The position numbers and the translations under genes are program-made. 64,000 nt of DNA from Campylobacteraceae bacterium (lineage in GTDB: Bacteria; Campylobacterota; Campylobacteria; Campylobacterales; Arcobacteraceae): contig JABSOM010000005.1 of assembly GCA_013215945.1 (NCBI GenBank), positions 62,001-126,000 on the forward strand, in the 5' to 3' direction. This document shows, in pieces, positions 16,029 to 25,539 of this stretch. Position 1 is the first letter of the stretch, and each line of letters begins with the position of its first letter. The notes under the pieces are model-generated. The model was given only the letters and a program-made list of their open reading frames with translations. It was not told where the DNA came from and searched no databases.

Positions 16029-19000
16029 TAAAATATATTATCTCTTTTGCTTTAAATAAACCCATTCTAAACCATCTTCTCTTGTTGTTTTTACTGCTTT
16101 TGTCTGTATTTTCTTATTTTAATATTCCTAAAGAAATATTTCCACCTTCAAAAATGCAAGCCATTTCTATACTTGGAAGTTATGCAGGCGCTAGTTCTGA
16201 ACTCTTGGATAAAATAGTTGTTGAAGACTTAGAAGATGATTTAGGTCAGGTATCTGATGTATCAAAAATTTCTTCTACTATTAAAAATGGATTTTTTACT
16301 ATTGTTTTGGAATTAAAAAAAGACGTAAATGTAAATGATGTTATTTTTGAAGTAAAAGACATTGTAAGTAAAAGTAAAAAAAATCTTCCTTCTGATATGG
16401 ATGAACCTACTATTAGTGAAGTTATTTATAAAATACCTCTTATCACTGTAGTACTTAGTTCAGCACTAAAAAAAGAAAAACTCTTAGTTATTGCAAAAGA
16501 TGTAAAAAGAGACATTATTAAACTAAAAGATTTATCCGAAGTTGAAATTTGGGGCGATTCTTCTAAAGAACTAGAGATTGTTTTTAATGAAAAAAAAATA
16601 GATGCGTATGGCTTAAATGTAAATGATGTAATAACAGCGGTACAAAATCAAAGCAGTATTTTTCCCTTGGGCGTTATAAAAGACAGTAAAAGGCATTATT
16701 ATTTAAGTACGTATAATGGTGAAAAAGAACTAAAAACATTAGAAAACTCTTTACTTACTGTGAATAATTTAAGTCTGCGTCTTAAAGATATAGCAAAACT
16801 TGATTTTACACTGGATGATAATTCTTTTGTCTCCCATTTTAATGGGGTAAGAGATATTTCTATTGGTATTAATAAAAGTGCCTCAGGCGACGCTATTTAT
16901 TTAGCCCAAGAAATAAAAAAGATTTTAAAAAACTATGGACAAAAATACCCAGATATTGTTTTTGATACGCATACGGATACGTCTGTTTGGATAAAAAACA
17001 GATTAAATACGGTGGTGTCTAATATTTTATTTGGTTTGTGTTTATTGTTTATTGCTTTACTGTTTTTTATTAATGCAAGAATTGCAATTGTAATAGCTAT
17101 TGGTATTCCTACTTCTTTTATGATTGCTTTAATTGTTATTAATGCTTATGGCTATTCTATTAATATGCTGTCTTTATTAGGTGCTTTACTTGCGCTTGGA
17201 ATGTTGGTTGATGAAGCTATTGTAGTAGGAGAGAATATCTATAGGCATTTAGAAATGGGAAAAAACAGATTTGATGCAGCACTTGATGGGGCGCTGGAAG
17301 TTTATCCTGCTGTATTAACTGCAACGGCTACAACTATTTGTGCTTTTTTACCTATTTTACTAATGACAGGTGAAACAGGCAAGTTTATGAAGATACTACC
17401 TGTCATTATTAGTATTTTATTATTGGCTTCTCTTTTAGAAGCCTTCTTTTTTCTTCCTTTGCATGCAAAAGAGTTATTTAAAGTACATACAAAAACTAAA
17501 AAATCAGATATTTTTTGGATAAAAAGTAAAATATTTTATAAAAAAGTGTTAAATTATTTATTGAAAAAGCGTTTTTTTGGGCTTATCTCTATGGTATTAA
17601 TAATATTATCGTTGATTGTTGTTTCTGCTTTTAACTCAAAATTTACCTTAATGCCAGAATTTGACAATACTCAAATATTTATTAATGGTTCAGTTGGCGT
17701 GGGGGCGAAACTTTCCCAAACAGAAGAATTAGTGAGTCAAATTGAACAAAAGATTCTGAAAGAATATGATTTCTCAAATAATGTGGCTTCCATTTCATCT
17801 GTTATTGGTTTAAAACTAGATGGGCAGAATCAAGCCCAGTTTGAAGAATTTTATTTCCAGATTTTTGTTAATTTAAATGAACATGTTCCTGCTAATGTTT
17901 TTGATAAGTATATAAATCCTTATTTATCTCCTAAATATGATGATAGCAATATGTTAAGAACGACTACGGCCCAAAACATACAAATTGAGCTCTTAGCTCT
18001 TCTAAAAGAGTTTACGCTCTCACCTTCATTTAAGGACTTAAATATTTTTGTACCACAAGCAGGTATTATTAAAAATGATTTTGAACTTTCTTTAAGTGGA
18101 AACAGTGAAGAAGTAAAAAAAGCCCTTGTTTTACTTAAAAACAAACTTTCTTCTTTAGACGGTGTTACTAATATATCCGATGATGTTTTAGAAGGAAATT
18201 TAGAAATAAAATTACGTCTTAATAATTATGGGAAAAGTCTTGCTATTAGTGAGAGTTATTTAAGTACACAATTAAAACCTCTTTATTTAAATGCAACGTA
18301 TTCTAAAATGTTTGATAAAGAAGGTTTGGTTGATATTGTTTTTAAAGGAAAAAACAAAGATATTTTTTCTTCTTTAGAAAGTTTTGAAATAAAAGTACCT
18401 TTTGACAATAAAAAAGTTTTATTAAAAGAAATAGTATCTTTTCACAGTAATACCTCTTATTCTCAAATTTTTAAAGAAAATTCTTTGCGTATTATTTCTC
18501 TTACGGCTTCTTTATCAAAAATAACATCATCCGAAGTTTATTCGCACTTAGAAGATTTATTAGAAGACGTAGGACATAATGTAAGCATTAAAATCAAAGG
18601 AGAAGAAGAAGAAAATATAAAAGTAATTGAAGAAATGATTCAATCTGTACTTATTGCTGTTACTTTGATTTTTATTTCTTTGGTTTGGATGTTTAATTCT
18701 TTGATTAAACCTCTTATTATTATTTCAACCATTCCTTTATCTCTTTTAGGGGTTATTGTAGGACATAATCTTTTAGGAATGAACATTACCATGCCTTCTT
18801 TAATTGGAGTGGTTGGTCTTGCTGGAGTGATTGTTAATGACGGTATTATTATGATGGATTTTATAAAAAAAGCAAAAACGCTTGAAGAGTTGGAAGAATT
18901 AGCCCTTACTAGGTTACGACCTATTTTATTAACCTCACTTACTACTATTTTGGGTTTATCTACTTTGATATTCTTTGCTTCTGGACAGGCTTTAATTTTA

Positions 19001-19108
19001 CAGCCTATGGCAGTTTCTTTAGGTTTTGGAGTATTATGGGCTACGGTGTTAAATTTGTATTATGTACCTATGTTATATCGTTTGGTCTATTTAAGAAAAG
19101 CAGTATAA
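16025..19108 (+). CDS. RND-family efflux transporter permease (AcrB/MexB type)
   Basis: The 1027-residue inner-membrane pump uses the proton gradient to drive substrates out. It has the usual two-fold pattern: helix 1 near residues 10-30, a large periplasmic loop, five helices, then the second half repeat. The helix-4 proton relay motif is ALGMLVDEAIVVGEN, with Asp-Glu where AcrB has Asp-Asp. Length is standard. It overlaps the FtsL-like gene by 4 bases. No membrane fusion protein or outer-membrane channel gene is adjacent, so partners are elsewhere or the pump is of a different RND branch. Confidence 0.88.
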   Translation: MIKYIISFALNKPILNHLLLLFLLLLSVFSYFNIPKEIFPPSKMQAISILGSYAGASSELLDKIVVEDLEDDLGQVSDVSKISSTIKNGFFTIVLELKKDVNVNDVIFEVKDIVSKSKKNLPSDMDEPTISEVIYKIPLITVVLSSALKKEKLLVIAKDVKRDIIKLKDLSEVEIWGDSSKELEIVFNEKKIDAYGLNVNDVITAVQNQSSIFPLGVIKDSKRHYYLSTYNGEKELKTLENSLLTVNNLSLRLKDIAKLDFTLDDNSFVSHFNGVRDISIGINKSASGDAIYLAQEIKKILKNYGQKYPDIVFDTHTDTSVWIKNRLNTVVSNILFGLCLLFIALLFFINARIAIVIAIGIPTSFMIALIVINAYGYSINMLSLLGALLALGMLVDEAIVVGENIYRHLEMGKNRFDAALDGALEVYPAVLTATATTICAFLPILLMTGETGKFMKILPVIISILLLASLLEAFFFLPLHAKELFKVHTKTKKSDIFWIKSKIFYKKVLNYLLKKRFFGLISMVLIILSLIVVSAFNSKFTLMPEFDNTQIFINGSVGVGAKLSQTEELVSQIEQKILKEYDFSNNVASISSVIGLKLDGQNQAQFEEFYFQIFVNLNEHVPANVFDKYINPYLSPKYDDSNMLRTTTAQNIQIELLALLKEFTLSPSFKDLNIFVPQAGIIKNDFELSLSGNSEEVKKALVLLKNKLSSLDGVTNISDDVLEGNLEIKLRLNNYGKSLAISESYLSTQLKPLYLNATYSKMFDKEGLVDIVFKGKNKDIFSSLESFEIKVPFDNKKVLLKEIVSFHSNTSYSQIFKENSLRIISLTASLSKITSSEVYSHLEDLLEDVGHNVSIKIKGEEEENIKVIEEMIQSVLIAVTLIFISLVWMFNSLIKPLIIISTIPLSLLGVIVGHNLLGMNITMPSLIGVVGLAGVIVNDGIIMMDFIKKAKTLEELEELALTRLRPILLTSLTTILGLSTLIFFASGQALILQPMAVSLGFGVLWATVLNLYYVPMLYRLVYLRKAV

Positions 19109-19122
19109 CAAATACTGCTTTT
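19096..19122. terminator. Bidirectional terminator between RND pump and NlpC/P60 gene
   Basis: AAAAGCAGTAT (19096-19106) pairs with ATACTGCTTTT (19112-19122) around a 5-base loop. The stem contains the RND stop codon region and the first two bases of the convergent gene's stop on the other side, so it can end both transcripts. Runs of T follow on both strands. Confidence 0.75.
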
Positions 19123-20437
19123 AATTGTTTAATAAAACAAGTCCTTTTATTTTGGATAATAAAGAATCTTTATTGTCTTGATTTCTTGCAGTAAAAGGTT
19201 CTAGTGAGGAAATAACTGCTTTCCCAATAATATTTTTATTTTTTACACCTTCTTCATTTTGTCCTACAATACTCCAAAGATTATGAAAAATAATAGGTTC
19301 ATTGTTTTTATGCCCAATATATAACATAATATGACCTTGTTTATAAAGAAGGGTTAAAAAAGGAACTCCATGTTTTATCAAAAACGCTTTTTTCTCTTTA
19401 TTGTTTAATTTCTCCATACTTAGGTATTTGCCATTTTTACTTTGAGATCTTGAATTTCTGTCCAAATAAATACCAAAAGGAGATAAAAAATCTCTGGTTA
19501 ACTCAGAACAATCTCTTGCATGAAAGGTACCACCCCAACCATAAGGCTCATTAATAAGCTCATTGGTTAAAGAGGTAAGATTAGAGGTATTAAAAGCTAT
19601 GGGTGCTTTTTTTACATTGTCAGAAGAAATATGTATATAAGAAATAAGACCTTTTAACGATCCATGTTTTCTTACTATGAAAAATTCATCGCTTTTTTTG
19701 CCTCTTTTATAAGGAAAAATAGTTCCAACTTTTACATTTTCAATAAACATATTGTGTTTATAAATCGCAAAATTATCTTTTGTTGCAATGAAATAATCTT
19801 TTGTTTTAAAAAGTTTTATTAGTTTAGCACTTACATAAGCTAAATCTTTCATTTTCAACCATCCAGAAGTATAGGCTGTTTGTGCATAAGCCCAGGCTTT
19901 ATCTTTTGAGAGATGAGAAATTACAATAGGGGTGTTTATTTTAATACTAGAAGCTTGATTATAATCAAAAGCTAAAGCAGAAGCATTGTCTTTAAAATTG
20001 TAAAATATTTTTCCATCACTTGGAAATACTCTTAAGTTTGAGTTATTAACAGTAATAGCATTTTTCATCAAAGTATTGTACTTTTTAAAGTTTGAATTGT
20101 ATGTTTGTTTTTTAAACCAAGAAGAAGGAATTTTTTGAAAATTTGAGCTGTAAACGTCTCTTTTAGCATACATTAAACCCCATTGCGCTTCTTCTTTTGA
20201 AAAAGAAAACTTTCTAATTTCCCAGGGTTTAAAATGTTTCCTTATTAAGTGTTTGAATTTTTTATCTTGTTTATTTATACTTGATTCTATCTTTTGTGCA
20301 TAAAACAAAGGGTTTTGTGAAACGTTTAAAGAGACTTGTTTCTCTTGCTGTGTGTTTTGTACTTGTACCTGTGGTTTTGTAGAAGAACAAGCAATAAATA
20401 AAAAGCTTAAACTTATTAATAGAATGTGTGTTTTCAA
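19121..20437 (-). CDS. SH3-domain NlpC/P60 peptidoglycan hydrolase, lipoprotein
   Basis: An exported cell-wall peptidase, 438 residues. A signal peptide ends in a lipobox with Cys17 (LFIAC), so it is probably lipid-anchored. Residues 40-120 look like the NlpC/P60 stabilising domain, 125-280 contain SH3-like segments, and the C40 peptidase core follows: catalytic Cys310 in FHARDCSELTRDF, His369 in QGHIMLYIGH and a later polar residue in the IIFHN region. All catalytic positions are present. Such enzymes cleave the D-gamma-glutamyl-diaminopimelate link. It is monocistronic, convergent with the RND gene. Confidence 0.85.
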   Translation of the reverse strand: MKTHILLISLSFLFIACSSTKPQVQVQNTQQEKQVSLNVSQNPLFYAQKIESSINKQDKKFKHLIRKHFKPWEIRKFSFSKEEAQWGLMYAKRDVYSSNFQKIPSSWFKKQTYNSNFKKYNTLMKNAITVNNSNLRVFPSDGKIFYNFKDNASALAFDYNQASSIKINTPIVISHLSKDKAWAYAQTAYTSGWLKMKDLAYVSAKLIKLFKTKDYFIATKDNFAIYKHNMFIENVKVGTIFPYKRGKKSDEFFIVRKHGSLKGLISYIHISSDNVKKAPIAFNTSNLTSLTNELINEPYGWGGTFHARDCSELTRDFLSPFGIYLDRNSRSQSKNGKYLSMEKLNNKEKKAFLIKHGVPFLTLLYKQGHIMLYIGHKNNEPIIFHNLWSIVGQNEEGVKNKNIIGKAVISSLEPFTARNQDNKDSLLSKIKGLVLLNN

Positions 20438-20593
20438 TGTTTTACCTTTTAATAATATATTGTATAAAACAATGCTTCTTTTTTATTAAACAAAGAAAGC
20501 AGTATTGAAAAATTGTATCATAATAATAAAAAAAATGCCTTAGCTCTTAAACAAAGATAAGATACACTTCTTTAAATAAAAAAAGGCAAATAA

Positions 20594-21436
20594 ATGCTAC
20601 AACTTAGTGTCGATCAAAAAGTTTTTGAAGATATTTTAAATGCACAACAAAAAATATTAAGAAAAGACTTTTCCAAATATTGGCAAAAAGAGCTTTTAGA
20701 ACCTAAAATACTAAATGATAAAATCAGCTATTCCATTAAAAACATACAGAAACTAAAAATAGTAAATGGTTTGGGCTCTTTAAAACCTCAGCTTATTATT
20801 GAATGTACTTCCTTAAAATACAATACTAAAGAACAATGTTTTGAATTTCACTTAGGTATTATATTAGAACAAAAGAATACAACTTCTATTGATTTAAGAG
20901 ATGAGATAATAAAAAAGCTTTTAAAAGAAAAAGAAGACATGGCAGATATTATGTTTAGGGATTATTTAACAGGTTTATATAACAGGTATAAAATGAAAGA
21001 TGATTTAAATGCTTATGTTAAACGCTTGGATTCAAACAAACTCTCTGCTGTTTTTGTAGATGCAGATAGGTTTAAAGGTATTAATGATAAGTTTGGTCAT
21101 GATGCAGGGGATGAAGCTTTAAAATACTTAAGTTCGAAACTACAAGATTATTGTTTGCTTTTAAATGCACAGGTATATAGGTTTGGAGGAGAAGAGTTTA
21201 TTCTTTTATGTTTTAAAGAAGAAGAAGAATTGTTAAAAATTCTAAACAGACTAAGAATTGAAATTAAAAGTCAAAAAGTACCAAATGTAAAAGAAAGTAT
21301 TAGTCTTACTGTATCAATGGGTGTTGCATTTTGGAAAAATGCCAGTTCTAAAGATGATTTAATTAAAAGAGCAGATTTAGCTGTATATGAAGCCAAAGAA
21401 CAAGGACGAAATAAAGTTTTAGTTCATCAAACCTAG
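20594..21436 (+). CDS. Diguanylate cyclase (GGDEF protein)
   Basis: The 280-residue cytoplasmic protein makes the second messenger c-di-GMP. The N-terminal 110 residues are an unassigned input domain without membrane segment. The GGDEF domain starts at FRDYLTGLYNRYKMKDDL and has the active-site motif RFGGEEF near residue 198. The inhibitory RxxD site expected five residues earlier is absent (the sequence there is LNAQVY), so product inhibition may be missing. AAAGG precedes the ATG. It stands alone. Confidence 0.88.
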   Translation: MLQLSVDQKVFEDILNAQQKILRKDFSKYWQKELLEPKILNDKISYSIKNIQKLKIVNGLGSLKPQLIIECTSLKYNTKEQCFEFHLGIILEQKNTTSIDLRDEIIKKLLKEKEDMADIMFRDYLTGLYNRYKMKDDLNAYVKRLDSNKLSAVFVDADRFKGINDKFGHDAGDEALKYLSSKLQDYCLLLNAQVYRFGGEEFILLCFKEEEELLKILNRLRIEIKSQKVPNVKESISLTVSMGVAFWKNASSKDDLIKRADLAVYEAKEQGRNKVLVHQT

Positions 21437-21463
21437 AAAATCTAGATTTGATAATAAAATGTC

Positions 21464-21742
21464 TTATTTACCGATTTTATCAGCAATTGCTTGAATATCA
21501 GCAGCGCTTAATTTAGCAACTTGACCTTTCATAAGACCTTTCATTGGTCCACCGTAAGATCCATCTTTATAACCGTTTAGTGCAGCTACAATTTCAGACT
21601 TAGTCATATCTTTCATTACTTTTGATTTACCTAATGCTTTTTTCTCTCCGTTTGCTCCATGACATCCAGCACATTTTGCATAAGGTGCAGAGAATGCTGC
21701 AGTTGCAGCAAGAATACAGGCCATTATTACTAATTTTTTCAT
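21464..21742 (-). CDS. Cytochrome c553 (class I monohaem)
   Basis: The 92-residue periplasmic electron carrier has a signal peptide ending in AFSA and the haem motif CAGCH at 24-28 right after it. Methionines in the segment GGPMKGLMKG supply the other haem ligand. Size and motif order match the c553 proteins of Campylobacterota, which carry electrons to the terminal oxidase. AAGGAAAC lies before the ATG. It is monocistronic, convergent with the diguanylate cyclase gene. Confidence 0.92.
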   Translation of the reverse strand: MKKLVIMACILAATAAFSAPYAKCAGCHGANGEKKALGKSKVMKDMTKSEIVAALNGYKDGSYGGPMKGLMKGQVAKLSAADIQAIADKIGK

Positions 21743-22033
21743 TTTGTTTCCTTTTAATGTTTGTAAATGTAGTTATTTTAAACTAAACTAAATTAAAATT
21801 ACTTGATTACTATCAAAGCTTAGATTAAAATTGTAAATTTTTTGTGTATTGCTACTTTTTTTCTCTGATTTTGATTATTTTATTTATTAAAAAACCTGAG
21901 AATGGGGAGTTATTGATATTGAATATTATTATTAAATAATATTGTTCCTCTTTTTACTCTAAAATAATTAAATATAATCCCTTATAAGTAAACGAAGAAT
22001 ACACATAAAATGACTAAAGTGCGGAAATTTATA

Positions 22034-22060
22034 AAAGAGAATTTACCATAAATTCTCTTT
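22034..22060 (+). terminator. Perfect 12-bp hairpin, possible terminator of a short RNA or leader
   Basis: AAAGAGAATTTA (22034-22045) pairs with TAAATTCTCTTT (22049-22060) around a 3-base loop, then ACTTTATT follows. The stem contains the end of a 13-codon frame. It sits 100 bases before ovoA and about 60 bases after a TATAATCC box. It may end a small RNA or act as an attenuator. Confidence 0.5.
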
Positions 22061-22084
22061 ACTTTATTAAAGGTAAGTTATGGT

Positions 22085-22090
22085 TATAAT
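22085..22090 (+). promoter_or_regulatory. Putative -10 box of ovoA
   Basis: TATAAT followed by GT lies 68 bases before the ovoA ATG, and after the hairpin at 22034-22060. If this is the promoter, the hairpin is not in the ovoA message. Confidence 0.4.
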
Positions 22091-22158
22091 GTACCCTACA
22101 ATTTTACCCATAGTAATTATTACTATAAAACACTCAAAAAATCACTAAGAGAGATAAA

Positions 22159-24249
22159 ATGAATTATATAAAAGATACCATTGTTTTAGATACTGGCAGT
22201 ATAGAAGAGAAAAGAAAAGAAATTAAAGAATATTTTTTGCAAACCTTTGAACTGGATGAAAAACTTTTTGATTTATTAAAAGATAAAAAAGATATCTTAA
22301 AACAACCCAATAGACTAAGACATCCTTTGGTTTTTTATTTTGGACATACTGCAACATTTTTTGTTAATAAACTAATGGTAGCTAATATCATTAAAGAACG
22401 TGTAAATAAGACCTTTGAAGCAACATTTGCTATAGGGGTAGATGAAATGACTTGGGATGATTTAAATGCAAGCAGTTATGCCTGGCCTAGTTATGAAGAA
22501 ACAAAAATCTATAGAGATGAAGTTAAAGCTATGGTATTAGGACTAATTGATAATATAGAATTTACTATGCCTATTAATTGGGATTCTCCTATGTGGATTA
22601 TACTTATGGGTATTGAACATGAAAACATTCATATAGAAACATCTTCTGTATTGTTAAGAGAATTAGATCTAGAGTATTTAAGCTCTAAAGCTTTGTTTAC
22701 TTATAACAATGAAGCTTCTTCAACCTATCCTAAAAATGAGCTCATAAAAGTTCTTGGTTCTACAGTGGTTTTACAAAAAGACAGAGAAGATCCTAAAGCT
22801 TATGGATGGGACAATGAATTCTCTTACCATAAAGCAAGTATCAAAGATTTTGAAGCTTCTAAGTACTTAGTATCTAATGGAGAGTTTTTAGAGTTTATTG
22901 AAGCAGGGGGCTATTCTAAACTGCATTACTTTAGTGAAGAGGGTATTCAATGGTTAGATCATTCAGAAGCCTGTTATCCAAAGTTTTGGGTAAAACGAGA
23001 CAATGCGTATTATTTAAGAGAAATCAATAGAGAAGTTGAGCTTCCTTTAAATTATCCTGTAGATGTAAATGCACATGAAGCAGAAGCATTTTGTAAATAC
23101 AAAAGTGAGCTTTTAGGCTATGAAGTAAGACTGGCCAGTGAAGATGAGTTTTATGCTTTAAATGATTATGTTAAGGCACAAGACAAAGAAGCCAATATTG
23201 CACTTAAATATTTTAATCAAACGCCTGTAGATAAATATGCTTTTGATGATTTTTATGATGTTGTTGGGAATGTATGGCAATGGAGTACTACTCCTATGTA
23301 TCCTTTTGATGATTTTTTAGAACATAAATCTTATGATGATTTTACTACTCCTACTTTTGATGATAAACACTGTTTAATGAAAGGGGGCTCTTTTATGTCT
23401 TTAGGAAATGAAGTTTTACGTTCTGCTAGATATGCTTTTAGAAAAGATTTTTATCAACATGCTGGCTTTAGATATGTTAAATCAAGTAATGAGTACAGAA
23501 CAAAATTAAATGACAATGTATATGAAACCGATGAATCCATTTCTCAATACTGTGAATTTCATTATGGAGCTGAGAACTTTGGCGTAAAAAACTTTTGTGT
23601 GAATGCGGTTGAAATTGTAAAAGATTTTATTCCTAAAAACAAAACCATAAAAGCTTTGGATTTAGGTTGTTCAGTAGGACGATCTACTTTTGAACTTGCT
23701 AAACATTATGATGAGGTATTAGGAATTGATTTTTCTGCTAATTTTATTAATGTTGGAATAAAACTGGTTAAATACGATACTTTGACGTATAAAGATAAAA
23801 GAGAAGGTGAAATCTTTGATAATAAAGTTATTTCATTAAAAGACTTAGGACTAGATGAGTATAAAAATAAGGTAAGTTTTATGCAAGGAGATGCGTGTAA
23901 TTTAAAAGACAATTATACGGCTTATGATTTGATTTTTTGTTCAAATTTAATTGATAGATTGTATTCTCCCCAAAAATTCTTAGAAGATATTCCAACACGT
24001 GTAAATAAAGAGGGTCTTTTAGTGATATTAAGTCCTTATACGTGGTTAGAAGAATACACACCAAGAGAAAACTGGTTGGGTGGATATATTAAAGACAATA
24101 AAGAAATATCTACCTTGCAGACATTAAAAGAGTCTTTAAGCGACTTTGAATTGCTTCATACAACAGATGTACCTTTTGTTATTAAAGAGAGTAAACGAAA
24201 ATATCAACATACTTTATCTGAAATGTCAATTTGGAAAAAAATCAAATAG
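22159..24249 (+). CDS. ovoA: OvoA: 5-histidylcysteine sulfoxide synthase with C-terminal methyltransferase (ovothiol A biosynthesis)
   Basis: OvoA joins cysteine and histidine with oxygen at a mononuclear iron and later methylates the imidazole to give ovothiol A, a very reactive low-molecular-weight thiol. The 696-residue product has all three expected parts: a DinB-like domain with iron ligands His63 (YFGHTATFF) and His154/His158 in GIEHENIHIETSS, an FGE-sulfatase-like domain at about 200-460 (MKGGSFMSLGNEVLRSARYA), and a SAM methyltransferase from about 490 (ALDLGCSVGRSTFELA). It is full length. It is monocistronic with its own TATAAT and AGAGA-type ribosome site; comEC follows after 36 bases and has its own -10 box. 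No partner for the cysteine-sulfoxide lyase step (OvoB) is adjacent. Confidence 0.9.
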   Translation: MNYIKDTIVLDTGSIEEKRKEIKEYFLQTFELDEKLFDLLKDKKDILKQPNRLRHPLVFYFGHTATFFVNKLMVANIIKERVNKTFEATFAIGVDEMTWDDLNASSYAWPSYEETKIYRDEVKAMVLGLIDNIEFTMPINWDSPMWIILMGIEHENIHIETSSVLLRELDLEYLSSKALFTYNNEASSTYPKNELIKVLGSTVVLQKDREDPKAYGWDNEFSYHKASIKDFEASKYLVSNGEFLEFIEAGGYSKLHYFSEEGIQWLDHSEACYPKFWVKRDNAYYLREINREVELPLNYPVDVNAHEAEAFCKYKSELLGYEVRLASEDEFYALNDYVKAQDKEANIALKYFNQTPVDKYAFDDFYDVVGNVWQWSTTPMYPFDDFLEHKSYDDFTTPTFDDKHCLMKGGSFMSLGNEVLRSARYAFRKDFYQHAGFRYVKSSNEYRTKLNDNVYETDESISQYCEFHYGAENFGVKNFCVNAVEIVKDFIPKNKTIKALDLGCSVGRSTFELAKHYDEVLGIDFSANFINVGIKLVKYDTLTYKDKREGEIFDNKVISLKDLGLDEYKNKVSFMQGDACNLKDNYTAYDLIFCSNLIDRLYSPQKFLEDIPTRVNKEGLLVILSPYTWLEEYTPRENWLGGYIKDNKEISTLQTLKESLSDFELLHTTDVPFVIKESKRKYQHTLSEMSIWKKIK

Positions 24250-24274
24250 TTTAATAATTTAAATCATTATTTCA

Positions 24275-24280
24275 TATAAT
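24275..24280 (+). promoter_or_regulatory. TATAAT five bases before the comEC start
   Basis: TATAAT ends 5 bases before ATG 24286. If used as a -10 box, transcription would start at or within the ATG, giving a leaderless message. No Shine-Dalgarno sequence is present. Confidence 0.4.
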
Positions 24281-24285
24281 GGTTT

Positions 24286-25530
24286 ATGAAATTAAAAAAA
24301 CTAAAACTACTTAAAAACAAACAAGAATATATCAAGGCTTGTTTGTTTTTAGCTTTAATACTTTTATTAAGTACTTTGTATGAATATACTTCTTATAAAA
24401 ACGTTAAAAAGAATGTATTGTACGAAGACTCTTTTACTATTTTGTTCTTTTATAAAAAAGACGATTTTTATATTAGTAAATTAACAAACAATGATTTCAC
24501 GTTTTACAGTAAAATACCCAAAGACTATAATTTAAATGAAATAAAAAACATTCAATTATTACTTTTAACAAAAAATATTACTTTTTATTCTTATCTTAAG
24601 GGTTTTTATACCAACAGTATTGTTTTATATGCCAACAGTTCTATACCTACTACAAAAAGCAGACTTTCTTCTTTAATTAAACAGCAGCATGAGAATATAT
24701 TAATGCAGCACTTATATCAAGCCTTGTTTTTAGGACAAAGTATGGCAAAAAGTTTACGAAAAGCTATTAATACTTATGGCGTATCGCATTTATTTGCCAT
24801 TTCTGGTTTTCACCTAGGAGTGATTGTTCTTGTTTTATATTTTATTTTGCATCTTTTGTATAAAAATATACATCAGCAGTTTTTTCCTTATAGAAATAAA
24901 AGAATGGATATTTTATTGGCTATTTTTTGTTTCTTGTTTTTTTATTTGTATTTGATTGGCTTTTTAGCATCGTTTTTAAGAGCCTTTATAATGTTTTGTA
25001 TTGCTTTAGTCCTATTACGTTCCCATATCAAACTTTTCTCTTTTACAAGCCTCTTATTAACCTTTATGCTTATTATATGTTTTTTTCCTAAGTATATATT
25101 TTCTTTATCTTTGTATTTTTCTTTAGCAGGTGTATTTTATATATTTTTGTATTTTGTACATTTGAAAAATTTAAATAAAAAAATATCATTTTTATTTTTT
25201 AATATTTGGATTTTTGCTGCTTTAAATCCTATTATTCACTATTTTTTCCCTCTTACTTCTTTGTATCAGCTTTTTTCACCCCTCTTGTCTTTATTGTTCA
25301 TTCTTTTTTACCCTTTTGTTTTGTTTTTGCATCTTATTAATGAAGGTTCTTTTTTTGATGAATATTTACTTTGGATTTTATCTTATGAGGTGAGTACTTA
25401 TAATTATGATACGAATATTTATTTTTTGTTTATATATATTGTTTTTTCTTTTTTAAGTATTAAATCAAGAAAAGCATTTATTGTTTTAAATATTTTATTG
25501 TTTGTATTTAATATAAAAGTTTTTGTTTAA
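24286..25530 (+). CDS. comEC: ComEC/Rec2-type competence membrane protein (short form)
   Basis: The membrane channel that carries single-stranded DNA into the cytoplasm in natural transformation. The 414-residue product has a first transmembrane region, a soluble part, then the ComEC signature SHLFAISGFHLG near residues 167-178 and many hydrophobic helices to the end. Unlike Bacillus ComEC it ends after the membrane core and lacks the C-terminal metallo-beta-lactamase domain; short forms like this are usual in Campylobacterota. It lies 36 bases after ovoA, with TATAAT only 5 bases before the ATG. Confidence 0.82.
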   Translation: MKLKKLKLLKNKQEYIKACLFLALILLLSTLYEYTSYKNVKKNVLYEDSFTILFFYKKDDFYISKLTNNDFTFYSKIPKDYNLNEIKNIQLLLLTKNITFYSYLKGFYTNSIVLYANSSIPTTKSRLSSLIKQQHENILMQHLYQALFLGQSMAKSLRKAINTYGVSHLFAISGFHLGVIVLVLYFILHLLYKNIHQQFFPYRNKRMDILLAIFCFLFFYLYLIGFLASFLRAFIMFCIALVLLRSHIKLFSFTSLLLTFMLIICFFPKYIFSLSLYFSLAGVFYIFLYFVHLKNLNKKISFLFFNIWIFAALNPIIHYFFPLTSLYQLFSPLLSLLFILFYPFVLFLHLINEGSFFDEYLLWILSYEVSTYNYDTNIYFLFIYIVFSFLSIKSRKAFIVLNILLFVFNIKVFV

Positions 25531-25539
25531 GAGTGGTAC

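Larger units (their letters stand above)
21743..22158. other. 416-base intergenic region before ovoA
   Basis: No protein gene of normal size. It holds the cytochrome promoter side, a TATAATCC box near 21974-21981, a 13-codon frame (ATG 22010 to TAA 22051) without a good ribosome site, a 12-bp perfect hairpin (22034-22060) and a second TATAAT at 22085-22090 before ovoA. A short transcript ending at the hairpin is possible. Confidence 0.6.
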
